A program made the translations under genes and the position numbers. Below, piece by piece: positions 1 to 12,300 of a DNA stretch of 48,209 bases. The stretch is from the NCBI GenBank assembly GCA_964200185.2, contig CAXNAD020000014.1, positions 1 through 48,209 of the forward strand. Reading direction: 5' to 3'. Within the stretch, counting starts at the first letter, position 1, and the number at the start of each line of letters is the position of its first letter. The notes beneath the pieces are model-generated. The model saw only the letters and a list, made by a program, of their open reading frames with translations. It made no database searches and had not been told where the DNA came from. Origin of the DNA: Choristocarpus tenellus KU-1152 (taxonomy: Eukaryota; Phaeophyceae).

Positions 1-235
1 TGTCAGGGGCAGGGAAGACTGAGGGGTGGTCGACTAGGCTTGTGACACAGCAATCTATCTCCCCCAACCTCAATATCATGGACCTGTGCTTCTTCAGGTC
101 TTTGAAATGCGGGATGATGGGGGAGTGGTTTGTGTCCGCCGAGGAAATGGTGGTGATTAATAAACACTATCAGGAGTATGATGAAACCACACTTGAGAGG
201 GCTTGGCAGCTCACGTTTGTGGTGTACAATCAAGT
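1..235 (+). pseudogene. Tc1/mariner (IS630-type) transposase, C-terminal fragment
   Basis: The frame opened by the left edge ends at a stop at 291-293. It carries the third catalytic block of a DDE transposase: SPNLNIMDLCFFRSLK corresponds to the family's SPDLN-x-x-D-x-x-FF-x-S-(I/L)-(Q/K) block, and the tail has TLERAWQ then FVVYNQVLR. A related copy lies on the minus strand near 43990-45240, where the same tail reads TLEHVWQSLFVVYGEVL. In the usual SPDLN the Asp is catalytic. Here it reads SPNLN, so this copy is probably inactive even apart from its truncation. The similarity stops at about 230-240, where a copia-like reading begins in another frame. Upstream parts lie outside the window. 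The family call comes from motif recognition, not from a search. Confidence 0.7.
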
Positions 236-645
236 ACTTAGATACAAAGATTTTGGAAAGACTTACGCATCTTCCTTCATGTGCAAGATCTGATGTTGCA
301 TATGGCGTGATGCAACTAGCTATATACATGATTGCGCCTTCCTTACAGGACATTGGGGCAGCTAAATATCTATTGAGGTATATTCAAGGGTGTGTGGATC
401 TTCCTTTTAGATACAAGTGTAAATCATTTAATTTGATCAGCAATGACTCATTTATGCAAATGGTTCTACTAGTATGAGATCAACTAGAGGGTATATATAT
501 TGAATATTTGGTGCATCAAATATATGGTCATTCAAGGACAACCCACAGTGGCAACATCCACTAAAACGGCGTAGTACATTGCTTTCGCAGCTGCTCCTGA
601 AGCTGAACATCTTGGAGAGCACAATTTCTCGTTCCACCTTTCCTG
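236..645 (+). pseudogene. Ty1/copia polyprotein remnant (end of RT, RNase H)
   Basis: One frame (to a stop at 475-477) reads SDVAYGVMQL, then GAAKYLLRYIQG, which is the copia signature (R-P-D-I-x-Y-A-V-x-x-L, then H-W-x-A-A-K-R-x-L-R-Y-L-x-G) at the end of reverse transcriptase and the start of RNase H. Further on, MRSTRGYIY then IFGASNIWSFK matches the STSGY-x-F then G-x-x-I-S-W-x-S-K block. After a frame change, QPTVATSTKTA, a stop and YIAFAAAPEAEHL match the QPTVA-x-S-(S/T)-x-E-A-E-Y-x-A block. Stops in two of these blocks and at least two frame changes show it is dead. No LTRs, integrase or gag were found, and the copy appears abruptly joined to the transposase fragment on its left. Confidence 0.75.
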
Positions 646-3600
646 ATAAATCTGGAACTATGGACCTTTTCTGGTCTGAATGTTAGTGTTGGTGTTTGAT
701 CAGTGGTATCATCAGAAAATGAAAACGCACCTAATCACTGGATCTGGAATAGTATGAATGTACATAAAACATTATTCAAAAATTACGACAAGTTCCTCCA
801 TTACACATTAACCGTGGCAGTCGATTTCGAGATTCAAGATAATAACAACAGGTCTTCAATTGTTCATTCCTTTTGTTACCATAGTTACTAAAATGCTCTT
901 GAACAGGATCACGACATTTGAATTGTGGCATGATGTGCTGTTTTGTAGGCCATACAAGCTGAGATACAATTCGTTCATGCCCTGATTTGATCTGTGTCAG
1001 AAGAGTGTGCCAAGAATCTACAAACATTTGTCAACATGTCACTGTCTCTAACCAACCTGCATCAGTTCCTGATTAGCATAAAGCGTCATTCACTTGAAGG
1101 GTCGAGCTTCCTTCTTGAAAGCAGACACCATCCCTGGGTAGTAGTTGCCTACTCATCAAGGTGTACAGGTACAGAAGCAACCAACAGTTCGATCGGTACC
1201 TCTTCAAGTGCTGACTTACCAATGCAGTCAGTACTTTCGTAAGGAGTGGGAGGTAGAGGATTCAGCAAAAGGTTTGTTTGTTGTCCTTGTGTAAGATGTA
1301 GAGTGTTACAGTACAGGGATTAGATTATTAAGCAGTTGACAAATTGTTAGAAAGATCGTACAGAGTCCTTTACTGCACTGTGCAGGACCAGATCATTAAT
1401 CAAGAAAAAGTGCAGTTTAGATAGTTGTAGTGATCGAACCCTTGTCAAGGTATAATATAGAAATTAAGAAACGAGAGTGACTTGGGTAGTCAAATGACGA
1501 GGGCACGTTAAAGTACACAGTCATGCTGTAAGCCAGACAGTTTTCAAGAAGGTATACGAGTACCCAAGGCCATGGGATTGAATACATGTGATGCATGTAG
1601 GATGAGCGCTTAATACGAGCTGTCCATCAATCCCTCACAAAGGTCCTATGCCCCATGAACACTTTGCTTTAGCCGTGTCCCAGAGAGTCCAGTGCCCCAC
1701 AACTCTATAACAGATTAGACTGATAATCTATTATAGTTATATACCCCTTTGCTTCATCTACGAGAACAGATACTATGATCAAGTGATATAGCGCTATCCA
1801 GTGAAATGATACACGAAAATTATGACCCCCCTACTTTCAGTTAACAGCATAGGACACAATAACAGAAATTATTATAGTAGAACGGAAATCTTGACAGCTC
1901 ACTCAAATTCCTTAACCATTAATTAAAACAAAATAAAATGAACAAAAGTGTGCCTAGAAAGTCAGGTATGTTATGGGAAAATTGGAACTGGGGACTCTAT
2001 TAGGTCAAGTCAGAGATGTACTCTAGAAGTAAAAAGTGTGTACTCTGATTAGGACAGGTGCAAGCTGACTCCAACGATATTTTGTGATCCTTGGACGGAC
2101 ACTCCCAAGGGTAACAAGGTATATTTGGAATGGTTCAGAGGAATTAAGTTGTAACTGGGGACCCTTTAATATCAACTCTAAGATTATTTATTTTTGGAAC
2201 TTTTGACATAATCTCCTAAGGCTAACGAATGCATGCTGTAGCTGCATGATTGAGATGATAGACAAGTTTTTTTTTCCTAACTTATGACAGTCGCCCATGG
2301 TGAGTGTGAAACTTCTACACAAGGTTCACGCTAGGGGGCATGTGACAGGTTAATAGCATTAGTATTGCTTTCCGCACTTTGACTGGTGTGAGCATTAGGT
2401 ATGTGAATGGACAGCCAAAAATGGAAGGATCAAAGCCGTCTTTTAGATACAACATGAAAATTTTATTGTCCAGAGGAAATAAATTCCTCAATCCTGTCGA
2501 GCTGTTGTATGTCCATGAAGATGCAGTCTAGGAATTAACCGATAATGACATTATTTCAAAAATATTGTGAAACTGGTATCTGGATTGGATGAGAGGAGAG
2601 CAACTTCAAGAGTGAGTTGTGCTGGAACGTTCCAGCGAGGCAGATGAAACAACTTTAATATATGGCACATGTTGGTGGAGAAGTATCTGTTGCTGGATGG
2701 TAAGCAGATGCAGATAGGGATACAATTTCATCAAAGTTGAGGAGCTAGCCGACAAGAAAGAAGGAAGATTATTTAGTATTTTGGAACATGTTCTTGTTTC
2801 ACTCACCTACATGAGTCCTTGATACTTCAGTTGCCTTCAGTAGCACAAAACGAGTGCATCTCCACCAGATTAGCAGGTCTGGTTTGACTGAAGATGGTTA
2901 CTTGTGTACAAAGAGCCAAATCAATTGAGAGATAGCCAAGGTTTCATTTTAAGGATCCCAAGAAAGGGCAAAAAGACATGGTTTTGTACCATCGCAGAGA
3001 GAGCCTTGGCTTAACCATGGTGTCACTTGCGTGTTGAAATGGGAAATGTCAATTTTTCATACACTTTTGTGAACATGAGGGTATGAAATAGAGTTTACTC
3101 CGCCGGGCAAGGCAGATGGCTTAGAATGTAAAAGGGTCATAACTTGCCTATCTCTCTTATTCTCAAAATGTGTACTGTTTTTCACGTGATGGATTTGCTC
3201 TTTCATGCCTTATTATAGAACACGAACTTTGTGCATAGAAGCAGCTCTTACGGAAGAAGTAATCTCCACTAAGCACCAAAGAACGATGTTCAAATCATTT
3301 AGCAAGCAAAAAAAAAGAACACAAAGAGAAAAATAAATAGCGCAGAAACACACACAACGCAAATAAGATAGATTTCGATATGTCGGCAAAACGTATATCC
3401 CCCCTCTCTACACACAAAGTGACACCGTAATTCATCAAAGCCCGCACGTGTGGTTGAAAATGTAACAATATTGTAATAGTCCAAAGATCGCAGCAATCAC
3501 TGGTTGAGAAAAGCAACCAGGGGTATAAAAGAAGAACTAAGGGGTGAAGAAGGAGAATAGATTGTGGAAAAGTAGTAGAACCTACCATTAAAAATAGCAT

Positions 3601-4180
3601 ATTAAGGAGAAAAGAAAGAAAAAAGAGGATGCAAGACAATCAGTTCAGTAAGAGACTTACTGCAACAATGAGAAAAGCACCATTCAACAGGTAGTGGTGG
3701 TGGTGGTGACTTGGGCTACTATAGGTGCTGGTTACGTATGGTAGGACAGGACATGATTGGTGGCGCGTTCCCATTTGCGGAATCCAATACCATGAGCAAG
3801 GAATTCATGATGGTATGAACGAAGGTTCAGAAAATGGACCTGGCAGAATCCGTGTCATAAAAGCACACAACAGAACCTATTATCATGATTGTATTGGAAA
3901 ATTACACATGGATATTTTTCCACTTTTTTAGTCAGAATTTGATACATGTCCTTGTAAATCAGTTGATAACTAGATAGATGGTGTGAGCCTCATAAACTAT
4001 ACCCCTCCATTCAGACCTCTTCTTTTCAGGAAATCCTGTTTAAGCGATTGAAAGTAGACCAATACACGGCTGATTCTGTAGGGCAATCAATGCCAATTCC
4101 TACTCAATTTCAACTACATTGTTAGTATGATAAGTAGTGCCATTTGTAGTGCTTTTGGTTGTAGGTCGGACTAGTCCCAA
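646..4180. other. Gene-poor stretch
   Basis: I found no reading frame here with recognisable motifs, and none that extends by phase-matched splicing. The open frames are short (under 115 codons) with no coherent composition. A short (TGG)n run lies at about 3692-3708. Some of it may be degraded retroelement downstream of the copia remnant, but no primer-binding site or polypurine tract was recognised. Confidence 0.5.
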
Positions 4181-4443
4181 GATTGAAAGTATCTTAGAGG
4201 GTACGAGTTTTGCCCTGTTTGTCCGTTTGGGGCTTGGCTTCCCAAGGGTATTTAATGACATTTCCTACTTAGAAATCTTTCAGAGTAGGTAAAATATTTA
4301 TACATTATGAAATGGTGCGTCCGGAACAAGGATATTGACACTTCCTAACAAAGACAATACTAGCCAAAATTACATCAAAATAGAAATATTTGATTTTGGC
4401 CCTAAAATGGATGTGGCTCTACCCTCTAAGATAACTTGACTCC
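4181..4443. mobile_element. MITE-like element, copy 1 (complete)
   Basis: A stretch of about 260 bp is bounded by imperfect terminal inverted repeats. The left end reads TATCTTAGAGGGTA at about 4190. The right end reads TACCCTCTAAGATA at about 4420-4433, an exact 14-base inverted match; the similarity continues outward more loosely (GATTGAAAG on the left against the complement of CTTGACTCC on the right). It has no coding capacity. Interior segments such as GGAACAAGGATATTGACACT and CCTAACAAA are shared with the copy at 35694-35936. TA beside the repeats fits a Tc1/mariner-derived MITE, but the exact target-site duplication is unclear. Confidence 0.75.
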
Positions 4444-4523
4444 CAGCCTAAAGTGAAAAGTGAATTAACACTAATATTATAAATATGAATACAAAAAGAT
4501 CACAAGATTCTAATTGTAGTATT

Positions 4524-4562
4524 GAGTGAAAGTAACGTAGAGGTTACGGGTTTTGCCCTGTT
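4524..4562 (+). mobile_element. MITE-like element, left end only (copy 3)
   Basis: GAGTGAAAGTAACGTAGAGG followed by TTACGGGTTTTGCCCTGTT repeats the left terminal sequence of the MITE at 4181, including the shared TTTTGCCCTGTT, then diverges after about 40 bases. It lies about 80 bp to the right of the complete copy in the same orientation. This suggests a second, truncated or internally deleted insertion. Confidence 0.55.
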
Positions 4563-6052
4563 AAACCAAGTGACGGATGGCAGTGAACGAGGGTATCAGA
4601 CGGCATTAGCAGCTCCAATGACGAAATCTCTGATGACTTCCTGACAGTTACTCCACCACAGAAAAACCCTTAGCCTACAATGACAAAGGCTCATAAGTCT
4701 AAGCCCCTCGCATGTTCGAATATTAACCGAGGAAATGTTGCAGTAGGGGAAACGAAACGAAAAACAGTTCTAACACCACTGCTTTCAACATCTCAGAAGG
4801 TGCAGCTTCATCGGTGACTGTACCTGTCCGTGAGAGGAGCAATGTGAGTTGGAATTGTTTTCCGCAAGAGGAGGGAAAAGTAAGAAGTTCCTGAGTAAAC
4901 ACAATGACCTCTTGCATACTATCGGTTGATATTCCTCCTCTTTCCTCCAGCTATCCTTCAGGTTTCCATACACCTGTACAATACCACTGTCATTGGTACC
5001 TGTTTTTTTATTTTGATGAGTTGAACATAAATACTGTGGCATACTGATTCAAAGTAAACCAGAGATACCCAAATTCGGCCGTTTTGCAATCAAGTCTGTT
5101 TTCAATCTATTACAATTTGCTCATATTTCTAAGGATGAAGTTCTAAGTTTGGATTGAGAAAGTTTAATTCTCCCATGTTGGAAACCTTTCTGACACAGTA
5201 CAGAAAATATTTTTCACACATTTGAAAAAAAGTTGAATTTTGCACATGCTTGTCAGCATCCTTACAATGCAACCTGGGTACCTCTCATTTACCTTGAATC
5301 ACTGTGTACATGTACCCTCTCCTTTCTTGTCAACACATGGGCATGGTTACCCCTCAAATATATTGGAAGTATTGCCGAAGTTCATGGTGTCGAAGTCATA
5401 CATTGTATCTAATTCTTCAGCAATAGGGTACCCAAGCATGACAGTGTTTTCTAATTTATTTCAAGAGACCAGTAACTGTGACAGGAACAGCAATGATCAC
5501 TATTGTTCACTTAGCAAAACTATAAACATGTCACGTGTGTATGCAACTCTTGTTATGCATTTAATGTTTGGGACAATAGTCACCTTCCACCAATCACTAT
5601 CACTATTTTATAGCGATGTGATTGTGTGTACTACTTCAGAGGAAACACACACGTATTACTGTTGGATGTAAGCACGCTAATAACCTCAATATACTAGCAT
5701 CGTCTGGTCAGGAGGACGAGGTTGAACCCTGTACACAAACTGATGCTGCAGATGGTGAGAAGATGAATCGCGCAAGATCTCCATACTTGTATTCACATGC
5801 ACGCGGAGCAGTCACAGAATAGCAACCAAAAAAATATTTGGATCATATTTTGTCAAAGCTCGTTAGATCTGCAACCGAAAATTACTTCATATGGTAGTAT
5901 ATACTCGTCATATTCTGACATTGCGTTGATTGTCTACAAGTTCGGATGAAAACATCTACAATGACCATCCTTATAAAATGATAAAAAAAACATCTTCACA
6001 CATCTTAACACACATACGTGCATGCAAACACTTGGGGTCATAAAAAAACTGT
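4563..6052. other. Spacer downstream of the EHD gene stop codon
   Basis: The longest open frame here, 143 codons on the plus strand at 5240-5671, has no recognisable domain and no coherent composition, so I do not call it a gene. The right part must contain the 3' UTR of the minus-strand EHD gene, which stops at 6053. I could not place a poly(A) signal with confidence. Confidence 0.4.
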
Positions 6053-6328
6053 TCAACGTGTATCCACAGTCTGCTTATCAGTCTCAGTCTCCACCAGTGG
6101 TGCGTCTTTCTCGTTCTGTGGACTATAATTATTTCCTCCCCTGTCTGCAGTTGAGACTACAAACTCATCATGGGATGCATCCTCCGTTGATGCCAAGTCA
6201 CTATTGGACTCTCGAGCATTGCTAAATGCCTTCGCCAACACACCACTATTAGCAGATGAACCAGGAGCAGCAGTATACTGATTATAGTTGTTTATGCCAG
6301 CAATATCTTCCGGTGAATAATCTCCTCG
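6053..6328 (-). CDS. EHD gene, terminal exon 15
   Basis: The exon begins in phase 0 after the acceptor CTCTTCAG and ends in a TGA codon at 6053-6055, giving 91 codons. The tail is hydrophilic and low in complexity: rich in Asn, Ser, Asp, Glu and Tyr, ending [11 protein letters not shown]. There is no EH domain or EF hand. It follows the membrane helix coded by exons 13-14, so it would lie on the far side of the membrane or act as a flexible tail. An alternative acceptor three codons inward cannot be excluded. Confidence 0.75.
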   Translation of the reverse strand, partial: RGDYSPEDIAGINNYNQYTAAPGSSANSGVLAKAFSNARESNSDLASTEDASHDEFVVSTADRGGNNYSPQNEKDAPLVETETDKQTVDTR

Positions 6329-9300
6329 CTGAAGAGAGAAGCAACAAGAAAAGCTGGAAATATCAGAGAGATAGCTGTTCAAGTCGAAGGACTAGGGGTG
6401 ATTATGGTTTGAGTGGATGGATACCTTTGTACAACGTAAATGGCCAAAAAAAAATGATGTTGAGGCTATTCTATGTGTGTAGATGCTGCTTTTTGGATGA
6501 CAACCCTCTTTCTACTAAAAACATATCACCATAATTATCATTAATATTAGTATTTATTTTCTATCTTGATATAATTAGTCACAGATGCATTGCATGGGTC
6601 AACAACGTCTGAACAAGATAAAAAACAAAACTGAAACAGATGCATGAAAATAGGTCAGTTCTCATTGGACAAGAATTTGACTGTTGCGCAATGAGAATAG
6701 TTACATTAGCGAGTACTTCAAAATACAAGTCTTAAATGGAACAAACAGGGAATGCAGAAAAGGCATTTGGTGCCTTGAACATTTGAAAGGCAATAGTAAA
6801 GTTGAATGAATGACTGTCATCAGACGTAAGAGTGGGCGCAAACACCACACCGAACAAAGCGGTCTGATTGCAAAACAATCACTTCAATGCAATTTGTCTT
6901 GCGGAAAAAAGATTCCATGTGAAGGAATTATCTCATTGACATGATAACAAAGTGCAGAGAGGTATTGCATTACCACTGCGTGCTCAAAGTATCCAGTATC
7001 ATTATATCACAGTGGCCTGAACAAAACGAATTCGAGGTTTCTGGGTGGAAAGTAGAGATTTCTATCCCATTAAGTATGATTGTAGGATCAGAGGGTCACG
7101 GTGATCCAACACATCCCTACCAGTGCTCAACATTAGAGATAACTTTTACGGCTGGGCTGCTGACCGATGCAGAAAATTCTCAATGTCTTCCTCAAACTAG
7201 AAAATTGGTAGAGCTGACAGAGCAATATGTTGTTACCATACTTGACAATTCCACTTGTAACACCAAACATTTATTTCAAGGTCAAAGTGTGCCCTTCGAC
7301 TAAATCACAAAACTCAACTAACACAAGTGCTGCCACTTACTTCACAAGGCACTGAATTGGGTGAATATAGGTACGGAACAGTGTTAATAGAGCAATGTGG
7401 ATGCCCAAGCAAGGTGATGCAAAACTGTCCACTTCACCTCGCTTTCCATGCCCTGGGGGTGACTGGTTCCCCAAGGAAATTGGAGAACCTGGGCGTGGTT
7501 GATTGCTGGGACCAGTCCAACGATCACTATTCCTGACACAAGGGCCATGACCTGGAACAACAAAACAGGATATGTTAAGAGGTATGTTGTTTGTAGTCAA
7601 ACCAAGGAGTATATGATGCAAATAGTAAACATTCACAATTACAATGGACCAATAAAAAAAATGTACTCTGCAACATTGAATTGTGACCGTTCTTGTTCAA
7701 ATGACCCATCTCAAAGTGTAATAGAACTGAACTAAAACACCACCAACTTCTTGCCCAAAACAGCAAATAGGGTCGTTCTGAGCCAAAAAACTGTCATCTA
7801 CATGCCAAGAACAAATGCTGGTTGATGGAAGATACTAGGTGGATAAGTGTGGTAGGACCATTGTGGTGCATGAGGTGCAACCTCAGCACAGGGAGGAAGG
7901 TTCTGCCAATCTTTTTGGGAGATGGGTGGGGGTAGGACATTGACCAAATCTTGAAAATTCTGGTTATCATCAACTAGGAAATTGGTAGTTGTTCAAGGCA
8001 TTTGACAAAATATTTCAAAACATTTCCTAGACATATTTTACCGCTGACTGAACCACAACCCAATCTTAAGCCATTGCCTTGTACTACATAGTATTGCACT
8101 ACAAAACCCATGCGTTTCCAAGTTTTTCTCCACACATTCAAACCATTCCTGCTGGCTCATTGCCCTTCAAAATATGCAATTGGATGACTCTTTTTACACG
8201 ATACATCCCTACAATATTTGATATGGGGAGTTCGGGAAAGGGTGTGTCATATCTTCTTTTGAACATGAAAGATTAATTTACTTGATAATGAGGTATACAC
8301 TACCCATTATATATTGCAAACAAACTCAAACACACACCAAAAAAAGGATAAATTGGATTGTAAGAGTGCTCCCTCCGCCTCGATACTATGTCACCTATCA
8401 CACTATGTCACCTATCACATACATGCATAGTCAACACACAGTAGCAGTGTCAAAAAGAGGAGCGGGCAACAGGGAAGTTGTTGAGAACAAATCAACAAGA
8501 GAGTCAATAAGACCCAACTTCCTCCAGGCAACAACAACAACAAACTGATATCAATACATCTGACAACAAATGCATGGAAGAAGGCTAACTAGGGCATATG
8601 AGAAATCTCCCCTCCAAAGTCCACAAAAACCCAAACATTCTATGTACTATATGTATAAGTTAACAATAATGAAGTGATCGTATCCACACTGGACACCACA
8701 CAGTGCACATGAAGGTAACCCCAGTTTTTTTTTTTTTTTTTTATACGTGAAATGTTTCCCTTCCATAGGCGCACGAAATTTTATTTAATTTTTGTGTACA
8801 ACTTTTTCTGGAGAAATAAAAAAAAATAACGAGCAGTGAATTTCACCCTCCACATGTCGCCACCATATCGATTGTACCAAGGGCAAAGATTAGGATTAGG
8901 AAAGTTCCTAAACAAAAAAAAAATCAATATATGCGCGTGTAACAGAGGGGCATTAAAAACATTGTTCACAACAGCCTATACAAACATACAAACACACCCA
9001 CTTCTTAGGCATCCTTCAGTCCGAGCACGTGAAGGTTACAGCCCCTTTCAACCGTAACTCAACAAAGAATGAGAAGCGTCGGTCAGTAACGTTTTGCAAA
9101 CTGCAGTTAAGTGACAACATTCTACCACCAAAAACACTTTCAAGGCTGTTCTCTCGATGGTGAAGATCTACATACAAGTTGTCTGCTGTCACGACATCAC
9201 ATTTCTCAACATTCTATATGTACTGTTGTTCATGCTGCCAAAAAAAACAAGGCAATGTCTCATGTTACCATTGGTGAGCAACACAGAAAAAAATATACTA

Positions 9301-12300
9301 AAAAAAAATAGTGAGAAGAACGACCCTTGCCACTCACCAGAATTGACCACAACATCTTCCAAATGTTCATCTTCATGTTTCCATTCTTGTGATTCGTTCC
9401 CTGCCCTTGACTCCTTCCCTTTGCTCCATCCCAGCTGATGTGGTGTCTGAAAGCTTTGCCTCCTAATCTTAACCCCCTGTTACCCTCATCAAGTCCTAAT
9501 GACCCCACAGACCTGTTGGTGGTAGTCTGAGGTCGCCCCAACAAGCTCACTCCTATATCTCTCATGGATGTACCAGCCCTGGAGAAGAGCCCTTCAAGAA
9601 AAAAAAAAAATTATTAGTACAAGCCCTTAACTCTATATCCCAAAACTTCATTTTTTTTTTAGCATTGTTCTTGCTACTGCTTTGTTAGGAGCATTGACGT
9701 CAGTGCCAAGAACGGAATGATGTGGAGTCAAATCAAGCCGACATTTTTCCTTTTTTCTCCTCCATCGACTTTATAGAATATTCAAGAACATTCAAGTATA
9801 TCAACACACACACACACACACACGGGTGCATAGGAACTAACCACCGGAAAAGAACCAAATCTGTCAATTTCTTATGTCTGATTATTCCTTTGTTCAATAA
9901 CACAGCTTCTATGAGTTCACAACACCATAAAAACAAAAAACAAAAAGGACCATCGCATTAAACTTAAAACATCCCTCAAAAAACATGTAATAGTCACAGA
10001 GAGAGCACTATTGTCAGCTAAGCAATTCTACTGTAAAGTCGCACGAGACAAGGTGTACCTCACTGCAATCAAAAAGGTAAGGTGTACACCAAAAATAGCC
10101 AACCACATACTTACGAAATCCCCTGTCCCACATGCACACCTTACCCCCAGATTTGCCAGGTACATTGAGTCACTGGACTTAAGTTCAACAAATCGAAACA
10201 TCATCAGAAGTGACCATGATCTATTAGTTTCTTTCCTGAAAAAAAGAAAAAGCTTTTTACTTCTTGAAATTTATTAATATCTTTTTTTTCTTTAGAAAAA
10301 GATCTTATTGTTAATTTTAGTATCCTCTAGCTTGTAGATACTTAATTCTCTTTCTACTTTTTATATCCTTAACTGTTTCACGAAGGCGATAAATCAATCT
10401 TTTATTTTTTAGAAATATATTCATGATTAGTTTGTGGTGTTAATTTCCCAATTTTAGATTGATCTACACCATGTTTAAAAAAATAAATATAAAGGCATAT
10501 AATTAGCTGGTTATAAAGTTTAGCATGTGTATTCACCTGAAAGACCCAACGCTGTACCTACTTACTCTCGAGACCTTTCTCGATTCCTGCAAGTACTCCT
10601 CATGACCTTGATGCTTTAAAATAGACAATAAAAGACTACCGACTGGGTTACCCCTCTTCCAACTGTTGAAAAACAGTCGCAAGCAGCATTTTACTCTCTT
10701 TTCCATGTTTTTTTTTTTTCTTAAATGACGTGTACCTCGACGTGGGCCTGATGCAGTCACTTCTTCCGTCCCTGGCACAGTCAACCCTGAGAACTTGAAA
10801 ACATTCTCAGATCCACCGCCTTCATCTACAACCTGTAGGGGGTACGCAATTAGAAAAAAAAAATAACGTAGGTGTAACTGTCGTTAACGCGTAACAGAAG
10901 CCTATTTAGCAGCAGCTGTTCCTACTTTCAGAACAAATCACATTGCAAAAAAAAAAAAAGCAAGCGTACACTCGAGATGGGTACATCCAGCATTCCTTTT
11001 TATTTTATTCCAAAAAAATGCACTATCCATTCTTTTCTTTATATTTTATTTCTGGAAGCGGACAGCTCTTCTATGTGCGAAAAAGAATAAAAAAAAGAAT
11101 AAAAAAAAGACCAACACAACCTTACCGATTCGGCCATCCAGGCACATACATGTATTTTCCCAGTCGATCTAGAGCAAAATCTCTAAAAACCCAACCCTCT
11201 AGAAAAAGTAAAGGGTCAAGAAAGAATGAAATGGCGCCCCGCCTTACTTTTCTCAAACAAGCTGCTGCCTCAGGGTATTTAAAAAGTCTTGCTTTGCTTC
11301 GCTTCTCTTCCAATAATAAAAAAATATAATACCGTAACTAGTAACATATATACATATTTTTCACCTGCCTTGTTTTGAATAACTCTACATGTACCTATGG
11401 GCCCCAGAGATCCCAAGAATTTTCAATCACACCTAAAGGTATACTCTAGAGCCTGTGTTCCTCAACCTTGACAGAACGAGCTCAACACTGAGCCACAACC
11501 CTAACCCTAAGCCCTACCACCCTAGGCAAAAAAAAGCATAATAAAAACCACTCCTGCATCATATTTGTTCTTATTGTTTGCATCTATGGTTGATAGATCT
11601 ATCTACTCAATATCAGAGGAAGGGATACAGCTTGTTAGGACCCATTACACCAAAGTCCTCTCATTATAATAAAGCTAAGTTTGAATCAGCCACTTTCAAA
11701 TTGGATTGTAGGGTTGTGGTACAACAAAGTTGATCCTCAAAGCAATTGGTCCAATATGGCTCAAGCACAATCTGACACTCATTTCCATTACCAACAATAT
11801 GGCTAAAGCATCCAAGGCCTATTCCTGTTGTAAAAAAAAACACACAACCTAAATTTTAAATAAAACCAACAAGATATCTTCAGCATTTTTAAATACAAAA
11901 TATGATATTTTATTGAATGGTATCCTTTTCTACACTTTCAATCACATCATGAGGGCTCTCATACCCTATAACCCTAACCCTGTATAAAACCAGAAAAAAA
12001 AAATACAAAAAGAGCACCTTGGGAATCTCCACAGTTAAAATATCATCCAGTTGACGGAGTGAGTTTGGTCCAAGCTTGGGAAAGGTCATGAAGTCAGCGT
12101 GGCTCAGCTTGATCCTTAGTGCATCCGGATCAGGCATATCTGCATCATGCAACCCATACATCTCCTTCACCTGTATATCATCACATTAGATAGTTGGGAT
12201 CAGTCTATACGGTTAAGGTTATGGACGTTTTTTTTTTTCTGAGATGAGACTGATGAAAATATTGAGATGGGGTATCGTGTCATATAGAACAATGAACAGG

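Noticed and set aside
5240-5671. 143-codon plus-strand frame
   Set aside because: No motif, no splice partners and a mixed composition; it also contains a dispersed repeat string, so it is probably not coding.
7438-7551. Hydrophilic alternative frame of EHD exon 14 ([14 protein letters not shown]...)
   Set aside because: It would need exon 13 to be read in a frame ([14 protein letters not shown]...) that cannot be reached in phase from exons 11-12 without a stop or an unlikely donor. Kept in mind because composition alone does not decide.
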